Of a stretch of 64,000 bases of DNA, positions 36,446 to 46,256 are shown piece by piece. Both the position numbers and the translations under genes were made by a program. This DNA comes from CAZNPH01 sp964574985 (GTDB lineage: Bacteria > Bacteroidota > Bacteroidia > Bacteroidales > SM23-62): contig CAZNPH010000009.1 of assembly GCA_964574985.1 (NCBI GenBank), positions 1-64,000 on the forward strand, given 5' to 3'. The notes under the pieces were generated by a model. It made no database searches. It was not told the DNA's origin and saw nothing but the letters and a program-made list of their open reading frames with translations. How positions within the stretch are numbered: the stretch's first letter is position 1; each line of letters starts with the position of its first letter.

Positions 36446-37501
36446 ATGGAATTTACAGCCAAAACACTTGCCCGGAAACTACAGGGTGAAGTCCAGGGCA
36501 ATCCGGATGTTCTGGTAAATTCGGTTGCCAAGATCGAAGAAGGAGCAAAAGGCAGCCTTTCATTCCTGGCCAACCCGAAATATGAAAAATACATTTACGA
36601 CACAGAATCCTCAATTGTCCTGGTATCCAAGGATTTCACCCCCAAAAAGAAAATTGCTGCCACCCTGATCCGTGTAAAAGATCCTTATCAGGCCTTTGGT
36701 GAACTGATGAAAATGTACGGCCGGATGAAAACAGAAAAGACCGGCATCAGTGACCGGGCAAGTATTCACCAAAGTGCGCGGATAGGGAAAAACGTTTATA
36801 TTGGTGAATATGCAGTTATTTCAGAAAAGGCGATCATCTCGGATTCTGCGAAAATATATCCCCATACATACATAGGAAACCACGCCGAAGTCGGGATAAA
36901 TACAGTCATTTACCCGGGGGTATCGGTATATCATGAATGCAAGATCGGTGCCAACTGCATCATTCATGCAGGAGCCGTGATCGGTTCCGACGGTTTCGGA
37001 TTCACTCATCAAAGGGCCGAACGTTTTTCCAAGATCCCCCAGCTTGGAAATGTGATCATTGAGGATCAGGTTGAGATCGGTGCAAATCTGACCATTGACC
37101 GGGCAACCCTTGGATCGACCGTCATCCGGAAGGGAGTAAAACTGGACAATCTCATTCAGATCGGACATAATGTAGTGATCGGAGAGAACACAGCCATAGC
37201 CGCACAAACCGGCATTGCCGGTTCAACCAAAATCGGAAATGATTGTATCCTGGCCGGGCAGGTCGGCATTGTGGGTCATCTGAATATAGCCGACAGGGTA
37301 ATCATCGGTGCCCAGTCGGGTGTCACCCATGATTTGAAAAAAGATGAGATTGTTCTGGGTTCCCCTGCGTATGATATAAACCAGAACCGCAGATCCATTG
37401 CCGTCTACAGAAAACTCCCCCAATTGCGCAACCAGGTCACCGCACTGGAAAAAGAAATAAAACTTCTCAAAGAAAAACTGGACAATCTGAAGAACAAATA
37501 A
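36446..37501 (+). CDS. lpxD: UDP-3-O-acylglucosamine N-acyltransferase
   Basis: Third enzyme of lipid A synthesis; transfers a 3-hydroxyacyl chain from ACP to the glucosamine nitrogen. It is 351 residues with an N-terminal uridine-binding domain (about 1-100), a left-handed beta-helix of hexapeptide repeats (about 105-310) and a C-terminal helix. The catalytic histidine is in the GSDGFGFTHQ region. First of lpxD-lpxC/fabZ-lpxA. Confidence 0.94.
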   Translation: MEFTAKTLARKLQGEVQGNPDVLVNSVAKIEEGAKGSLSFLANPKYEKYIYDTESSIVLVSKDFTPKKKIAATLIRVKDPYQAFGELMKMYGRMKTEKTGISDRASIHQSARIGKNVYIGEYAVISEKAIISDSAKIYPHTYIGNHAEVGINTVIYPGVSVYHECKIGANCIIHAGAVIGSDGFGFTHQRAERFSKIPQLGNVIIEDQVEIGANLTIDRATLGSTVIRKGVKLDNLIQIGHNVVIGENTAIAAQTGIAGSTKIGNDCILAGQVGIVGHLNIADRVIIGAQSGVTHDLKKDEIVLGSPAYDINQNRRSIAVYRKLPQLRNQVTALEKEIKLLKEKLDNLKNK

Positions 37502-37597
37502 TTCACTGCCACACGTTATAAATTCCTTTATTTTTCAATCCTGGGTCATTTTTTCTTATTTTTTGTAAATTGCGGCATTTAATTTTCTGATCACCCC

Positions 37598-38992
37598 ATG
37601 GAAGAAAAACAGCAGACCGTAAAAAATGCGGTTGCATTCTCGGGGCGGGGGCTTCATACAGGAATCAATACGAAGGCAACCATTCACCCCGCGGGAGAAG
37701 ATCACGGCATCGTTTTCCAGAGAATTGACCTGAAAGAAAAACCCAGGGTGCGTGCGCTTGCTGAATTCGTCCGGGACACTTCCCGGGGGACCACCCTGGA
37801 AGAAAACCTGGTCAGGGTCATGACGGTGGAACACATCATGGCTGCCCTTGCGGGACTGAATATCAACAACGCCCTCATTGAGCTGGAAGCTTCGGAAGTA
37901 CCCATTCTGGACGGCAGCTCCAAACATTACGTCGATAATATCCTGCAGGCCGGTATCCAGAGGCAGGATAAAGAAAGGAAATGCATTGTCATTGACAAGA
38001 AGATCGAGTTCAGGGATCCGGACAACAACGTGGAAATTGCAATATATCCCGATACCGAATTCCATATCGATGTAAAGATCGACTACGGCTCCAAAGTAAT
38101 CGGCAACCAATATGCCTCCTTCAACCACACCAATGATTTTGTCAAAGAGATTGCAGCATCCAGAACCTTTGTTTTCCTTCATGAACTGGAATTCCTGCTG
38201 AAAAACAATCTGATCAAGGGCGGTGACCTGGACAACGCCATCATCATCATTGACAGGAAAACAAGCAAGGCAGAGATGGACCGTTTGGCAGAGCTGTTCA
38301 ACAAACCCAGGGTAAGCGTTCAGCCCGAAGGGATCCTGAATAATGTGGAACTTCTCTATGACAATGAGCCGGCAAGACATAAACTGCTGGACCTGATCGG
38401 GGACCTTGCCCTTATCGGACACCCCATCAGAGGAAGGGTCATTGCACTCAGACCGGGTCACTACGCGAACACGGAAGTGGCAAAAATGATCAGAAAAAAG
38501 CTGAAAAAGATCAAGAACTATAATCTTCCTGAATATGATCCTGCCAGATCCCTTATGAGCGTCAACGGCATCAAGCGACTGCTTCCTCACAGGCCTCCTT
38601 TTTTGCTGGTGGATAAAATACTTTACCAGGATGAAAAAACCGTTGTTGGTATCAAGAACGTCACCGTAAACGAAGGTTTTTTTGTCGGACATTTCCCCAA
38701 AGAGCCTATTATGCCAGGGGTCCTTCAGATCGAAGCCATGGCACAGGTGGGCGGCATTCTGGTCCTGAACACGGTACCCGATCCTGAAAATTATCAAACC
38801 CTCTTTCTCAAGATCGACCGGGTAAAATTCAAACAAAAAGTGATCCCCGGAGACACCCTGATTCTTCAAATGGATCTGATGGAACCCATCCGGCGTGGAA
38901 TTGCACACATGTACGGGCATGCTATCGTAAATGATAACATAGTTTGTGAAGGGGAGCTGATGGCCAGAATCATAAAGGCAGAAAGAGAATGA
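37598..38992 (+). CDS. lpxC/fabZ: Bifunctional LpxC deacetylase / FabZ dehydratase
   Basis: A fusion found in Bacteroidota. The N-terminal about 300 residues are LpxC, the zinc deacetylase that commits UDP-3-O-acyl-GlcNAc to lipid A (VEHIMAALAGL with a zinc ligand, then LIGDLALIGHPIRG with H-x3-D-type ligands). The C-terminal about 145 residues are FabZ, the 3-hydroxyacyl-ACP dehydratase (LLPHRPPFLLVD, then GHFPKEPIMPGVLQIEAMAQ with catalytic His and Glu). Both active sites look intact. Its stop overlaps the lpxA start as ATGA. Confidence 0.95.
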   Translation: MEEKQQTVKNAVAFSGRGLHTGINTKATIHPAGEDHGIVFQRIDLKEKPRVRALAEFVRDTSRGTTLEENLVRVMTVEHIMAALAGLNINNALIELEASEVPILDGSSKHYVDNILQAGIQRQDKERKCIVIDKKIEFRDPDNNVEIAIYPDTEFHIDVKIDYGSKVIGNQYASFNHTNDFVKEIAASRTFVFLHELEFLLKNNLIKGGDLDNAIIIIDRKTSKAEMDRLAELFNKPRVSVQPEGILNNVELLYDNEPARHKLLDLIGDLALIGHPIRGRVIALRPGHYANTEVAKMIRKKLKKIKNYNLPEYDPARSLMSVNGIKRLLPHRPPFLLVDKILYQDEKTVVGIKNVTVNEGFFVGHFPKEPIMPGVLQIEAMAQVGGILVLNTVPDPENYQTLFLKIDRVKFKQKVIPGDTLILQMDLMEPIRRGIAHMYGHAIVNDNIVCEGELMARIIKAERE

Positions 38993-39792
38993 GAAAACGG
39001 TCACTTGCATCCATACATCCAGATGCTAAAATTGCGGAAAACGTTACCATTGATCCTTTTGCCGTCATTGACAAAGATGTTGAAATAGGTGAAGGGACAT
39101 GGATCGGGCCCCATGCCGTGATCAAAGACGGTGCCCGGATCGGCAGGAATTGCAGCATATTCCCCGGAGCCGTTATCTCTGCCATTCCGCAGGACCTGAA
39201 ATTCGACGGAGAAAAAACCACCGTTGAGATCGGGGATTCGACCACCATAAGAGAATACTGTACCATCAACAGGGGCACCAAAGCCAAAGGGGTGACCATT
39301 ATTGGCAAGAATTCCCTGATCATGGCATATGTCCATGTTGCACACGATTGCCTGATCGGGAATCATGTCATACTGGTCAATGCGGTGACCCTCGGGGGTG
39401 AAGTAAACATTGACGACTGGGCCATCGTCAGCGGGGGAACCCTGGTACACCAGTTCTGCAACATCGGGAAACATGTGATGGTCAGCGGTGGTTCCAAGGT
39501 AGGACGTGACGTCCCGCCGTTTATCACCGCCGCCCATGATCCCCTGGCTTATGCAGGGCTCAATTCGATCGGTCTGAAAAGAAAAAATTTCGGCAACGGG
39601 AAGATCAACGAAATTCAGGATATTTACCGCGTGCTTTTTCAGAAGGGCCTGAATACATCCAACGCACTGAAGGTCATAGAAAGTGAATTCAAGCCTTCGC
39701 CCGAAAGGGATGAGATCACCAATTTCGTCAAGAACTCCAAACGGGGACTTATCAAAGGATATACAAACGGCAACCGTGATAATTCCTACTGA
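38989..39792 (+). CDS. lpxA: Acyl-ACP-UDP-N-acetylglucosamine O-acyltransferase
   Basis: First enzyme of lipid A synthesis; adds the 3-O-hydroxyacyl chain to UDP-GlcNAc. It is 267 residues, a left-handed beta-helix of hexapeptide repeats with the catalytic histidine in AYVHVAHDC and a helical C-terminal domain. The ATG overlaps the lpxC/fabZ stop by 4 bp, so translation is probably coupled. It overlaps the convergent thiL end by 7 bp. Confidence 0.96.
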   Translation: MRKRSLASIHPDAKIAENVTIDPFAVIDKDVEIGEGTWIGPHAVIKDGARIGRNCSIFPGAVISAIPQDLKFDGEKTTVEIGDSTTIREYCTINRGTKAKGVTIIGKNSLIMAYVHVAHDCLIGNHVILVNAVTLGGEVNIDDWAIVSGGTLVHQFCNIGKHVMVSGGSKVGRDVPPFITAAHDPLAYAGLNSIGLKRKNFGNGKINEIQDIYRVLFQKGLNTSNALKVIESEFKPSPERDEITNFVKNSKRGLIKGYTNGNRDNSY

Positions 39793-40826
39793 TTCATTTC
39801 ATTCCAGCCCCGGGCCTTCAACTCAATTTCCTGCCCGGACTTAAACACGAGTGCACGCCCATTCTTTTCCGCATCCATACGTCCGATGACCCTGACCAAT
39901 CCTGTTTTTAAAAGAACTTCTGCCTGATCGGGGGGCAAGGTCAGGATCAGTTCATAATCTTCCCCACCGTTCAGGGCAGCGATGGCCGGTTCCAGGTGAA
40001 ATTCCCCGGCCACTCTGATGGTTTCTCCGGCAATGGGGATTTTCCCGGCAAAAATACGGCATCCGGTTCCGCTGTTCGTACACAAATGCAGAAGGTCGGA
40101 TGACAATCCGTCCGAAACATCGATCATGGAAGAGGGCCGGATACCAAGCGATCTCAGACTCCTGACCACATCACCCCTGGCTTCCGGCTTCAACTGCCGG
40201 CTGAGCACATATTCATAACCGCTCAGTTCGGGGCGGATTCCATCTTCTGACTCAAACATTCTCTTTTCTCTTTCCAGTACCTGCAAACCCATGTAGGCAC
40301 CGCCCAGATCGCCGCTTACCAAAATCAAATCACCTTCCCTGGCCCCGTCCCGGCAGGTTGCCTGATCTTCATCCAGTTCTCCCACAACGGTTACATGGAT
40401 GGTCATGCCCGTCAGTGAAGACGAGGTATCGCCACCCACCAGATCCACCCCGTAATTTTTGCAGGCAATTTGAATGCCTTCATAGAACTGCTCCAGGGCT
40501 TCTACCGTAAATTTACCCGATATTGATACAGAGAGCAGCATTTGCCTGGGCATGGCATTCATGGCATAAACATCCGAAAACCCGACTACGGCTGATTTAT
40601 AACCCAGATGCTTCAGGGGCGAATAGACAAAATTAAAATCAATGCCTTCATTCAGTACGTCGGTGGTGACCACCATTTTCCGGCCCCCGTAGTCAAGTAC
40701 CGCCGCATCGTCCCCGATCCCTTTCAGGGTTGATGGATGGATCGTCCTGAAACCCGAGGTCAGGCGATCAATCAGTCCAAATTCCCCGATTTTTGAGACC
40801 GGGGTTGATTTTTTCCTGTTTCCCAT
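39786..40826 (-). CDS. thiL: Thiamine-monophosphate kinase
   Basis: Phosphorylates thiamine monophosphate to the active diphosphate in the cytoplasm. It is 346 residues. Family motifs are present: GIGDDAAVL near the N-terminus, VGGDTSSS, MIDVSDGLSSDLLHLC and LNGGEDYELILTL. The open frame continues far upstream to 41453 on this strand, but that part is antisense to sufB. The ATG at 40826 gives the normal N-terminus. Divergent from sufB across a 123-bp gap. Confidence 0.93.
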   Translation of the reverse strand: MGNRKKSTPVSKIGEFGLIDRLTSGFRTIHPSTLKGIGDDAAVLDYGGRKMVVTTDVLNEGIDFNFVYSPLKHLGYKSAVVGFSDVYAMNAMPRQMLLSVSISGKFTVEALEQFYEGIQIACKNYGVDLVGGDTSSSLTGMTIHVTVVGELDEDQATCRDGAREGDLILVSGDLGGAYMGLQVLEREKRMFESEDGIRPELSGYEYVLSRQLKPEARGDVVRSLRSLGIRPSSMIDVSDGLSSDLLHLCTNSGTGCRIFAGKIPIAGETIRVAGEFHLEPAIAALNGGEDYELILTLPPDQAEVLLKTGLVRVIGRMDAEKNGRALVFKSGQEIELKARGWNEMNQ

Positions 40827-40912
40827 AAACAATTTGGTTTTTCCGGACTCCGTGCAAAACCGCCCGCAAAATAATAAGGAAAAATAATAAACAACTCTCG
40901 TTATTAAATTGT

Positions 40913-40920
40913 TAGATTTG
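40913..40920 (+). promoter_or_regulatory. -7 box of the suf operon
   Basis: TAGATTTG matches TAnnTTTG, 29 bp before the sufB ATG. No TTG-type -33 element is visible at the right distance, so the promoter may need an activator. That is inference. Confidence 0.45.
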
Positions 40921-40949
40921 CAAAATATAAAGGTTTTTTCGGGAAAAAG

Positions 40950-42398
40950 ATGAAAAAAGACCAGGATAAAATATTGCGCGAAGTTGCGGCCGGAGAATAC
41001 AAATACGGTTTTTATACCGATATAGATACGGATCTGCTCCCCAGGGGCATCAATGAGCGCATAGTCCGGATGATCTCCGCGAAAAAGAAAGAGCCGGCAT
41101 TTATGCTGGACTGGAGGCTGAAGGCATTCAGGCATTGGAAGACCATGAAGGAACCCCGGTGGGCCCATCTGAAGATCCCGCCCATCAATTTCCAGGACAT
41201 CATTTACTACGCAGCACCAAAACAAAAAATCAAGCCTGAAAGCCTGGATGATGTGGATCCCGAATTGCTGGAAACCTTCAACAAACTGGGAATCCCGCTG
41301 GATGAACAGAAAAGGATCAGCGGAGTGGCCGTGGATGCGGTTATGGACAGTGTTTCGGTAAAAACCACTTTTCAGGAAACTCTGGCCGGACTCGGTATTG
41401 TATTTTGTTCCATGACAGATGCCATCCGGAACCATCCCGATCTTGTCCGTCAATACCTGGGTTCCGTGGTCCCATGCACCGATAACTATTATGCTGCATT
41501 AAATTCTGCCGTATTCAGCGACGGATCATTCTGTTATATCCCCAAAGGGGTTAAATGTCCCATGGAATTGTCCACCTATTTCCGTATCAATGCCGCCAAT
41601 ACGGGACAATTTGAAAGAACATTGCTGATTGCCGACCGGGACAGCGCCGTGAGTTATCTTGAAGGATGCACAGCGCCCAGGCGGGACGAGCATCAACTGC
41701 ATGCAGCCGTGGTGGAGATCGTGGCCCATGAAAAAGCTTCCGTCAAGTATTCCACCGTACAGAACTGGTATCCCGGCGACCATGAGGGGAAAGGCGGGGT
41801 TTATAATTTTGTCACCAAGCGGGGTATCTGCAAAGGGGATTTTTCCAGAATATCCTGGTCACAGGTGGAGACGGGATCAGCCATTACATGGAAATATCCC
41901 AGCTGCATACTGCAGGGCAACCATACCACCGGAGAATTTTATTCGGTGGCGGTTACCAACCATCATCAGCAGGCTGATACCGGGACAAAAATGATCCATA
42001 TCGGGAAAAATTCCAAAAGTACCATTGTATCCAAGGGGATATCAGCCGGAAAGAGCCAAAACAGTTACCGCGGATTGGTAAAGGTCCTGAAAACCGCGGA
42101 AAATGCAAGAAATTTTTCACAATGCGATTCCCTGTTGCTGGGAAACCGGTGCGGTGCCCATACATTCCCTTCCCTTGAAGTGGACAATCCGACTGCCATC
42201 GTGGAACATGAAGCAACCACCTCGAAAATCGGGGAAGACCAGGTATTCTACTGCAATCAGAGAGGGATCGACACGGAAAACGCCATTGGACTGATCGTCA
42301 ACGGATATGCCAAAGAAGTGCTGAACAAGCTGCCCATGGAATTTGCCGTGGAAGCCCATAAACTTCTGCAGATCAGTCTGGAGGGCAGTGTGGGATAA
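40950..42398 (+). CDS. sufB: Fe-S cluster assembly scaffold SufB
   Basis: Core scaffold of the SUF iron-sulfur assembly complex SufBC2D, on which clusters are built from SufS/SufE sulfur. It is 482 residues, with the family's beta-helix body. Typical motifs include LEGCTAPRRDEHQLHAAVVEI, SKGISAGKSQNSYRGLV and the C-terminal RCGAHTFPSLEVDNPTA and HEATTSKIGEDQVFYC. First gene of sufBCDSE. Confidence 0.96.
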   Translation: MKKDQDKILREVAAGEYKYGFYTDIDTDLLPRGINERIVRMISAKKKEPAFMLDWRLKAFRHWKTMKEPRWAHLKIPPINFQDIIYYAAPKQKIKPESLDDVDPELLETFNKLGIPLDEQKRISGVAVDAVMDSVSVKTTFQETLAGLGIVFCSMTDAIRNHPDLVRQYLGSVVPCTDNYYAALNSAVFSDGSFCYIPKGVKCPMELSTYFRINAANTGQFERTLLIADRDSAVSYLEGCTAPRRDEHQLHAAVVEIVAHEKASVKYSTVQNWYPGDHEGKGGVYNFVTKRGICKGDFSRISWSQVETGSAITWKYPSCILQGNHTTGEFYSVAVTNHHQQADTGTKMIHIGKNSKSTIVSKGISAGKSQNSYRGLVKVLKTAENARNFSQCDSLLLGNRCGAHTFPSLEVDNPTAIVEHEATTSKIGEDQVFYCNQRGIDTENAIGLIVNGYAKEVLNKLPMEFAVEAHKLLQISLEGSVG

Positions 42399-42411
42399 AA
42401 ACGGAACCATT

Positions 42412-43173
42412 ATGCTGAAAATCGAAAATCTTCAGGTATCCATCGAGGGCAGGGAAATACTGTCCGGCATCGATCTGGATGTACGTTCAGGAGAGATACA
42501 TGCCATTATGGGCCCCAACGGATCGGGGAAAAGTACACTGGCCGCTGCACTGGCTGGCAGGGATTTCTTTGAGATCAACCGGGGAAGGATCACATATATG
42601 GATGAAGATCTTACCAAAATGTCCCCCGAAGAACGGTCCCACAAGGGAATTTTTCTCGGATTCCAGTATCCTGTGGAGATCCCCGGGGTGAGCATGGTCA
42701 ATTTCATGAAAACAGCCGTCAATGAAATCAGGAAATACCGCGGTTTGGACCCTCTTTCCGCATCTGAATTCCTGAAATACATGAGAAGCAAGAAAGACAT
42801 CGTGGAAATAGACTCAAGACTAACCAACCGTTCGGTCAACGAGGGGTTTTCCGGGGGTGAGAAAAAGAAGAATGAAATATTCCAGATGGCCATGCTGGAA
42901 CCCAGACTGGCCATTCTGGATGAAACCGATTCCGGACTGGATATCGATGCGCTCAAGATCGTGGCCAGGGGGGTAAACAAGCTCAAATCCCCGGAAAATG
43001 CCATCATCATCATTACCCATTACCAACGCCTGTTGAATTATATCATTCCCGACAAGGTCCATGTCCTGTATGACGGGAAAATCGTCAAATCGGGCAGCAA
43101 AGAGCTGGCCCTGGAACTGGAAGAAAAAGGATATGAATGGATCCGGAATGAAACAGCCGGCCAAACAAAATAA
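42412..43173 (+). CDS. sufC: Fe-S assembly ATPase SufC
   Basis: ABC-type ATPase that drives conformational change in the SufBC2D complex. It is 253 residues with Walker A GPNGSGKST (34-42), the SufC-specific signature GFSGGEKKKNEI and Walker B LAILDETDSGLD. The ATG at 42412 is 13 bp after sufB. Confidence 0.96.
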   Translation: MLKIENLQVSIEGREILSGIDLDVRSGEIHAIMGPNGSGKSTLAAALAGRDFFEINRGRITYMDEDLTKMSPEERSHKGIFLGFQYPVEIPGVSMVNFMKTAVNEIRKYRGLDPLSASEFLKYMRSKKDIVEIDSRLTNRSVNEGFSGGEKKKNEIFQMAMLEPRLAILDETDSGLDIDALKIVARGVNKLKSPENAIIIITHYQRLLNYIIPDKVHVLYDGKIVKSGSKELALELEEKGYEWIRNETAGQTK

Positions 43174-43179
43174 ACGGAC

Positions 43180-44565
43180 ATGGCAAGAAACGGACATACA
43201 GCCGGCATCGTGAAGGGATATCACAACATCTTCAGGGAAAATGAATCCGTTTTTTTTGACGGAGTCCCTGATTTTTTGCGGGAAATAAGGAAGAAGGCCA
43301 TGGCCCGGTTCCGCAAAACCGGCCTTCCCGGGAGGAAAAATGAGCATTACAAATATACCGATCTGGAACCTGTGTTCAGGATTCCTTTCCAAATGAAACT
43401 GGAACCTTCACCCATGGATTTCCGGCTCGGAGATATTTTTCAATGCGATGTTCCCGATCTGAACACCAATCTTGAAGCGGTGGTGAACGGATTTTATTTT
43501 CCTGTCCGCAACCGTCTGCGGGAAGAACCGAACGGGATCATTCGCGGCAGTCTGGCCGAAGCCATCAGGCAACATCCCGGTCTGGTCAGAAAATATCTTT
43601 CACAACATGAATATCTGCACCGGGAAAATCTTGCCAGCCTGAACGATGCATTTGCCCAGGATGGCCTGTTCATGTACATACCCGAAGGGAAACAACCGGA
43701 AAAACCGGTCCAGCTTGTCCATCTGCATATGGGAGATCAGGACGCCATGTTCCAGTACAGGAATCTGATCGTTCTGGAAAAAGGCGCTTCGGCTAAGATC
43801 CTGATATGCGACCACACGCTTTCTTCACGCAAATTCCTGACCAATTCGGTTACTGAGATCCATGCCGCCGAAAATTCCGAAATTGATTATATTAGGATCC
43901 AGAACGAACACCTGGCTTCCAATTTGCTGACCAATCTCTTTATCCGCCAGAAGAAAGGCAGCAGGACAACAGCCAACAACATCAGTCTGCACGGCGGACT
44001 GATCAGAAACAACATCTATGTCCATCTCGACGGGGAAAATGCCCGGAACAACACCTATGGTTTGTCCCTGGCTGACAAAAGCCAGCACATTGACAATTAT
44101 GTATTTATTGACCATTCAAGCCCTGACTGTACAAGCAGGCAACTGTTCAAGAGCATACTGGACGAAATGGCCACCGGGGCTTTCAGCGGCAGGATCCTGG
44201 TGAACAAAGAGGCCCAGAAAACCAATGCCTACCAGGCCAGCAACAACATTCTGATGACCGATGATGCCAGAATGAACACCCGGCCACAGCTGGAGATCTA
44301 CGCCGACAATGTGAAATGCAGTCATGGTGCAACCGTTGGTCAGCTTGACCAGGATGCACTATTTTACCTCCATTCAAGAGGCATTCCCAACCGGGAAGCA
44401 GTATTCCTGATGCTGTATGCTTTTGCCTGGGAAATCATTCAGCAGATACCGGCCGTACCACTGAGAAAGAGGATCGGGGATCTGGTAGACAAAAGGCTGA
44501 GGGGTGAACTGTCCCGCTGCAACCGTTGCCCCATGAACTGCAATGAAACAGAACAAACCAAATAA
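43180..44565 (+). CDS. sufD: Fe-S assembly protein SufD
   Basis: SufB paralogue that pairs with SufB in the scaffold complex. It is 461 residues, with the C-terminal core containing NAYQASNNILMTDDARMNTRP and KCSHGATVGQLDQDALFYL. The tail ends with three cysteines in an eight-residue CxxCxxxC cluster, which is not needed in the textbook SufD model. Six bp after sufC. Confidence 0.95.
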   Translation: MARNGHTAGIVKGYHNIFRENESVFFDGVPDFLREIRKKAMARFRKTGLPGRKNEHYKYTDLEPVFRIPFQMKLEPSPMDFRLGDIFQCDVPDLNTNLEAVVNGFYFPVRNRLREEPNGIIRGSLAEAIRQHPGLVRKYLSQHEYLHRENLASLNDAFAQDGLFMYIPEGKQPEKPVQLVHLHMGDQDAMFQYRNLIVLEKGASAKILICDHTLSSRKFLTNSVTEIHAAENSEIDYIRIQNEHLASNLLTNLFIRQKKGSRTTANNISLHGGLIRNNIYVHLDGENARNNTYGLSLADKSQHIDNYVFIDHSSPDCTSRQLFKSILDEMATGAFSGRILVNKEAQKTNAYQASNNILMTDDARMNTRPQLEIYADNVKCSHGATVGQLDQDALFYLHSRGIPNREAVFLMLYAFAWEIIQQIPAVPLRKRIGDLVDKRLRGELSRCNRCPMNCNETEQTK

Positions 44566-44576
44566 GCATCCCAACC

Positions 44577-45794
44577 ATGCTCAATATTTCCAGTATCCGG
44601 AATGATTTTCCCATGCTCTCCATCAGGGTGCATGGCAAACCCCTGGTTTATCTGGACAACGGGGCAACCACCCAGAAGCCACGGGTGGTGATCGAAACCA
44701 TCCGGGATTTCTATGCTTCCCGGAACAGTACCATTCACCGGGGAGTGCATAATCTCAGCGAACTGGCCACCGAAGCCTATGAAGGAGCCCGCGAAGAGAT
44801 CCGGGATTTCATAAACGCCGGCAACACGAACGAGATCGTTTTTACATCCGGGGCCACCGCATCCATCAATCTGGCCGCTTTTTCCTTCGGAGAAAAATAT
44901 ATCCGGGCGGGGGATGAGGTGGTCATTTCGGAAATGGAACACCATTCCAACCTGGTTCCCTGGCAATTGATGTGCCGGAGAAAAGGGGCAAAGCTGAAAA
45001 TCATCCCCATCAATGAAAAAGGGGAACTGATCATGGAGGTTTTCGGGGATCTGATCAGTGAAAAAACCCGGCTGATTGCCGTGACCCATATTTCCAACTC
45101 TCTGGGAACCGTGAATCCGATCGGAGAAATCATCAATACCGCCCACCTGCACGATATTCCTGTACTGATCGACGCAGCTCAGTCGGTTCAGCACCTGCCC
45201 ACCGATGTCCGTGCACTGAATTGTGACTTCCTGGTTTTTTCGGGACATAAGATCTATGGCCCTACCGGAACAGGCGTATTGTATGCAAAAGAAAAATATC
45301 TGGCTGAAATGCCCCCTTATCAAAGCGGCGGGGACATGGTGGATTGCGTGACCCTTGAAAAAACAACTTTCAACGAGTTGCCTTTAAAATTCGAAGCCGG
45401 AACCACCAATTACGTGGGAATCATCGCCATGGCTGAAGCGATCCGGTACATCCGGAAAACCGGAATAGACGACATCATGTCCCATGAAAATGACCTGCTC
45501 GAATACGGAACCGAAAAATTGAACAGGATCGAAGACTTGCGCATATACGGGGAGTCGGACAAAAAAATCGGCATTTTTTCTTTTCTGATCAACGGCATTC
45601 ATCCTTATGATGCAGGCATGGTTATGGATAAAATGGGCCTGGCCCTCAGGACCGGGGCACACTGTACCCAGCCGGTAATGGATCACTTCGGAATAGCAGG
45701 CACCCTGCGTGCATCCCTGGCCATGTACAATACCCGGGAAGAAATTGACGTTTTGTATGAAGCCCTGGAAAAAGTCAGGAAAATGTTTTTGTAA
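44577..45794 (+). CDS. sufS: Cysteine desulfurase SufS
   Basis: PLP enzyme that takes sulfur from L-cysteine for cluster assembly. It is 405 residues. The PLP lysine is K225 in SGHKIYGPTG and the catalytic persulfide cysteine is C363 in RTGAHCTQP. The C-terminal histidine/cysteine loop is typical of the group II (SufS-like) enzymes, which pass sulfur to SufE. Confidence 0.95.
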   Translation: MLNISSIRNDFPMLSIRVHGKPLVYLDNGATTQKPRVVIETIRDFYASRNSTIHRGVHNLSELATEAYEGAREEIRDFINAGNTNEIVFTSGATASINLAAFSFGEKYIRAGDEVVISEMEHHSNLVPWQLMCRRKGAKLKIIPINEKGELIMEVFGDLISEKTRLIAVTHISNSLGTVNPIGEIINTAHLHDIPVLIDAAQSVQHLPTDVRALNCDFLVFSGHKIYGPTGTGVLYAKEKYLAEMPPYQSGGDMVDCVTLEKTTFNELPLKFEAGTTNYVGIIAMAEAIRYIRKTGIDDIMSHENDLLEYGTEKLNRIEDLRIYGESDKKIGIFSFLINGIHPYDAGMVMDKMGLALRTGAHCTQPVMDHFGIAGTLRASLAMYNTREEIDVLYEALEKVRKMFL

Positions 45795-45825
45795 TCATGG
45801 GGTTTATAACCAAAAATCAATTGTC

Positions 45826-46254
45826 ATGACCCTGGAGGAAGTACAGGATCAGATCATCGAAGAATTCAGCCTTTTTGACGACTGGATGGATAAATACGCT
45901 TACCTGATCGAACAAAGCAATGACCTGCCGCTCATCGACCCGAAGTATAAAAACGAAGAACACCTGATCAGGGGCTGTCAGTCAAGGGTATGGCTGCATG
46001 CAGAAATCCGGGACGGCAGGATACGGTTTTCGGCAGACAGTGATGCCATCATTACAAAAGGCATTGTGGCCCTGCTCATCCGCGTATTTTCCGGCAGAAA
46101 ACCCGGGGAGATCCTGGATTCTGACCTGTATTTCATTGACCGGATCGGACTGAAGGAAAATCTTTCCCCCACCCGGTCCAACGGATTGCTGGCCATGATC
46201 AGGAAAATGAAATATTACGCCCTGGCATTCCGGAGCAAAGAACAAAAAGGATAA
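45826..46254 (+). CDS. sufE: Sulfur acceptor protein SufE
   Basis: Receives persulfide sulfur from SufS and passes it to SufB. It is 142 residues with the acceptor cysteine C51 in LIRGCQSRVW. Upstream in-frame starts would lie inside sufS; the ATG at 45826 begins the usual SufE sequence. Confidence 0.94.
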   Translation: MTLEEVQDQIIEEFSLFDDWMDKYAYLIEQSNDLPLIDPKYKNEEHLIRGCQSRVWLHAEIRDGRIRFSADSDAIITKGIVALLIRVFSGRKPGEILDSDLYFIDRIGLKENLSPTRSNGLLAMIRKMKYYALAFRSKEQKG

Positions 46255-46256
46255 CC

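Noticed and set aside
37556..39010. 484-residue minus-strand ORF
   Set aside because: Fully antisense to lpxC/fabZ, which has intact active-site motifs.
40827..41453. Long N-terminal extension of thiL
   Set aside because: It is antisense to sufB; the ATG at 40826 gives the normal ThiL start.
44439..45323. 294-residue minus-strand ORF
   Set aside because: Antisense to sufD/sufS, which are clearly coding.
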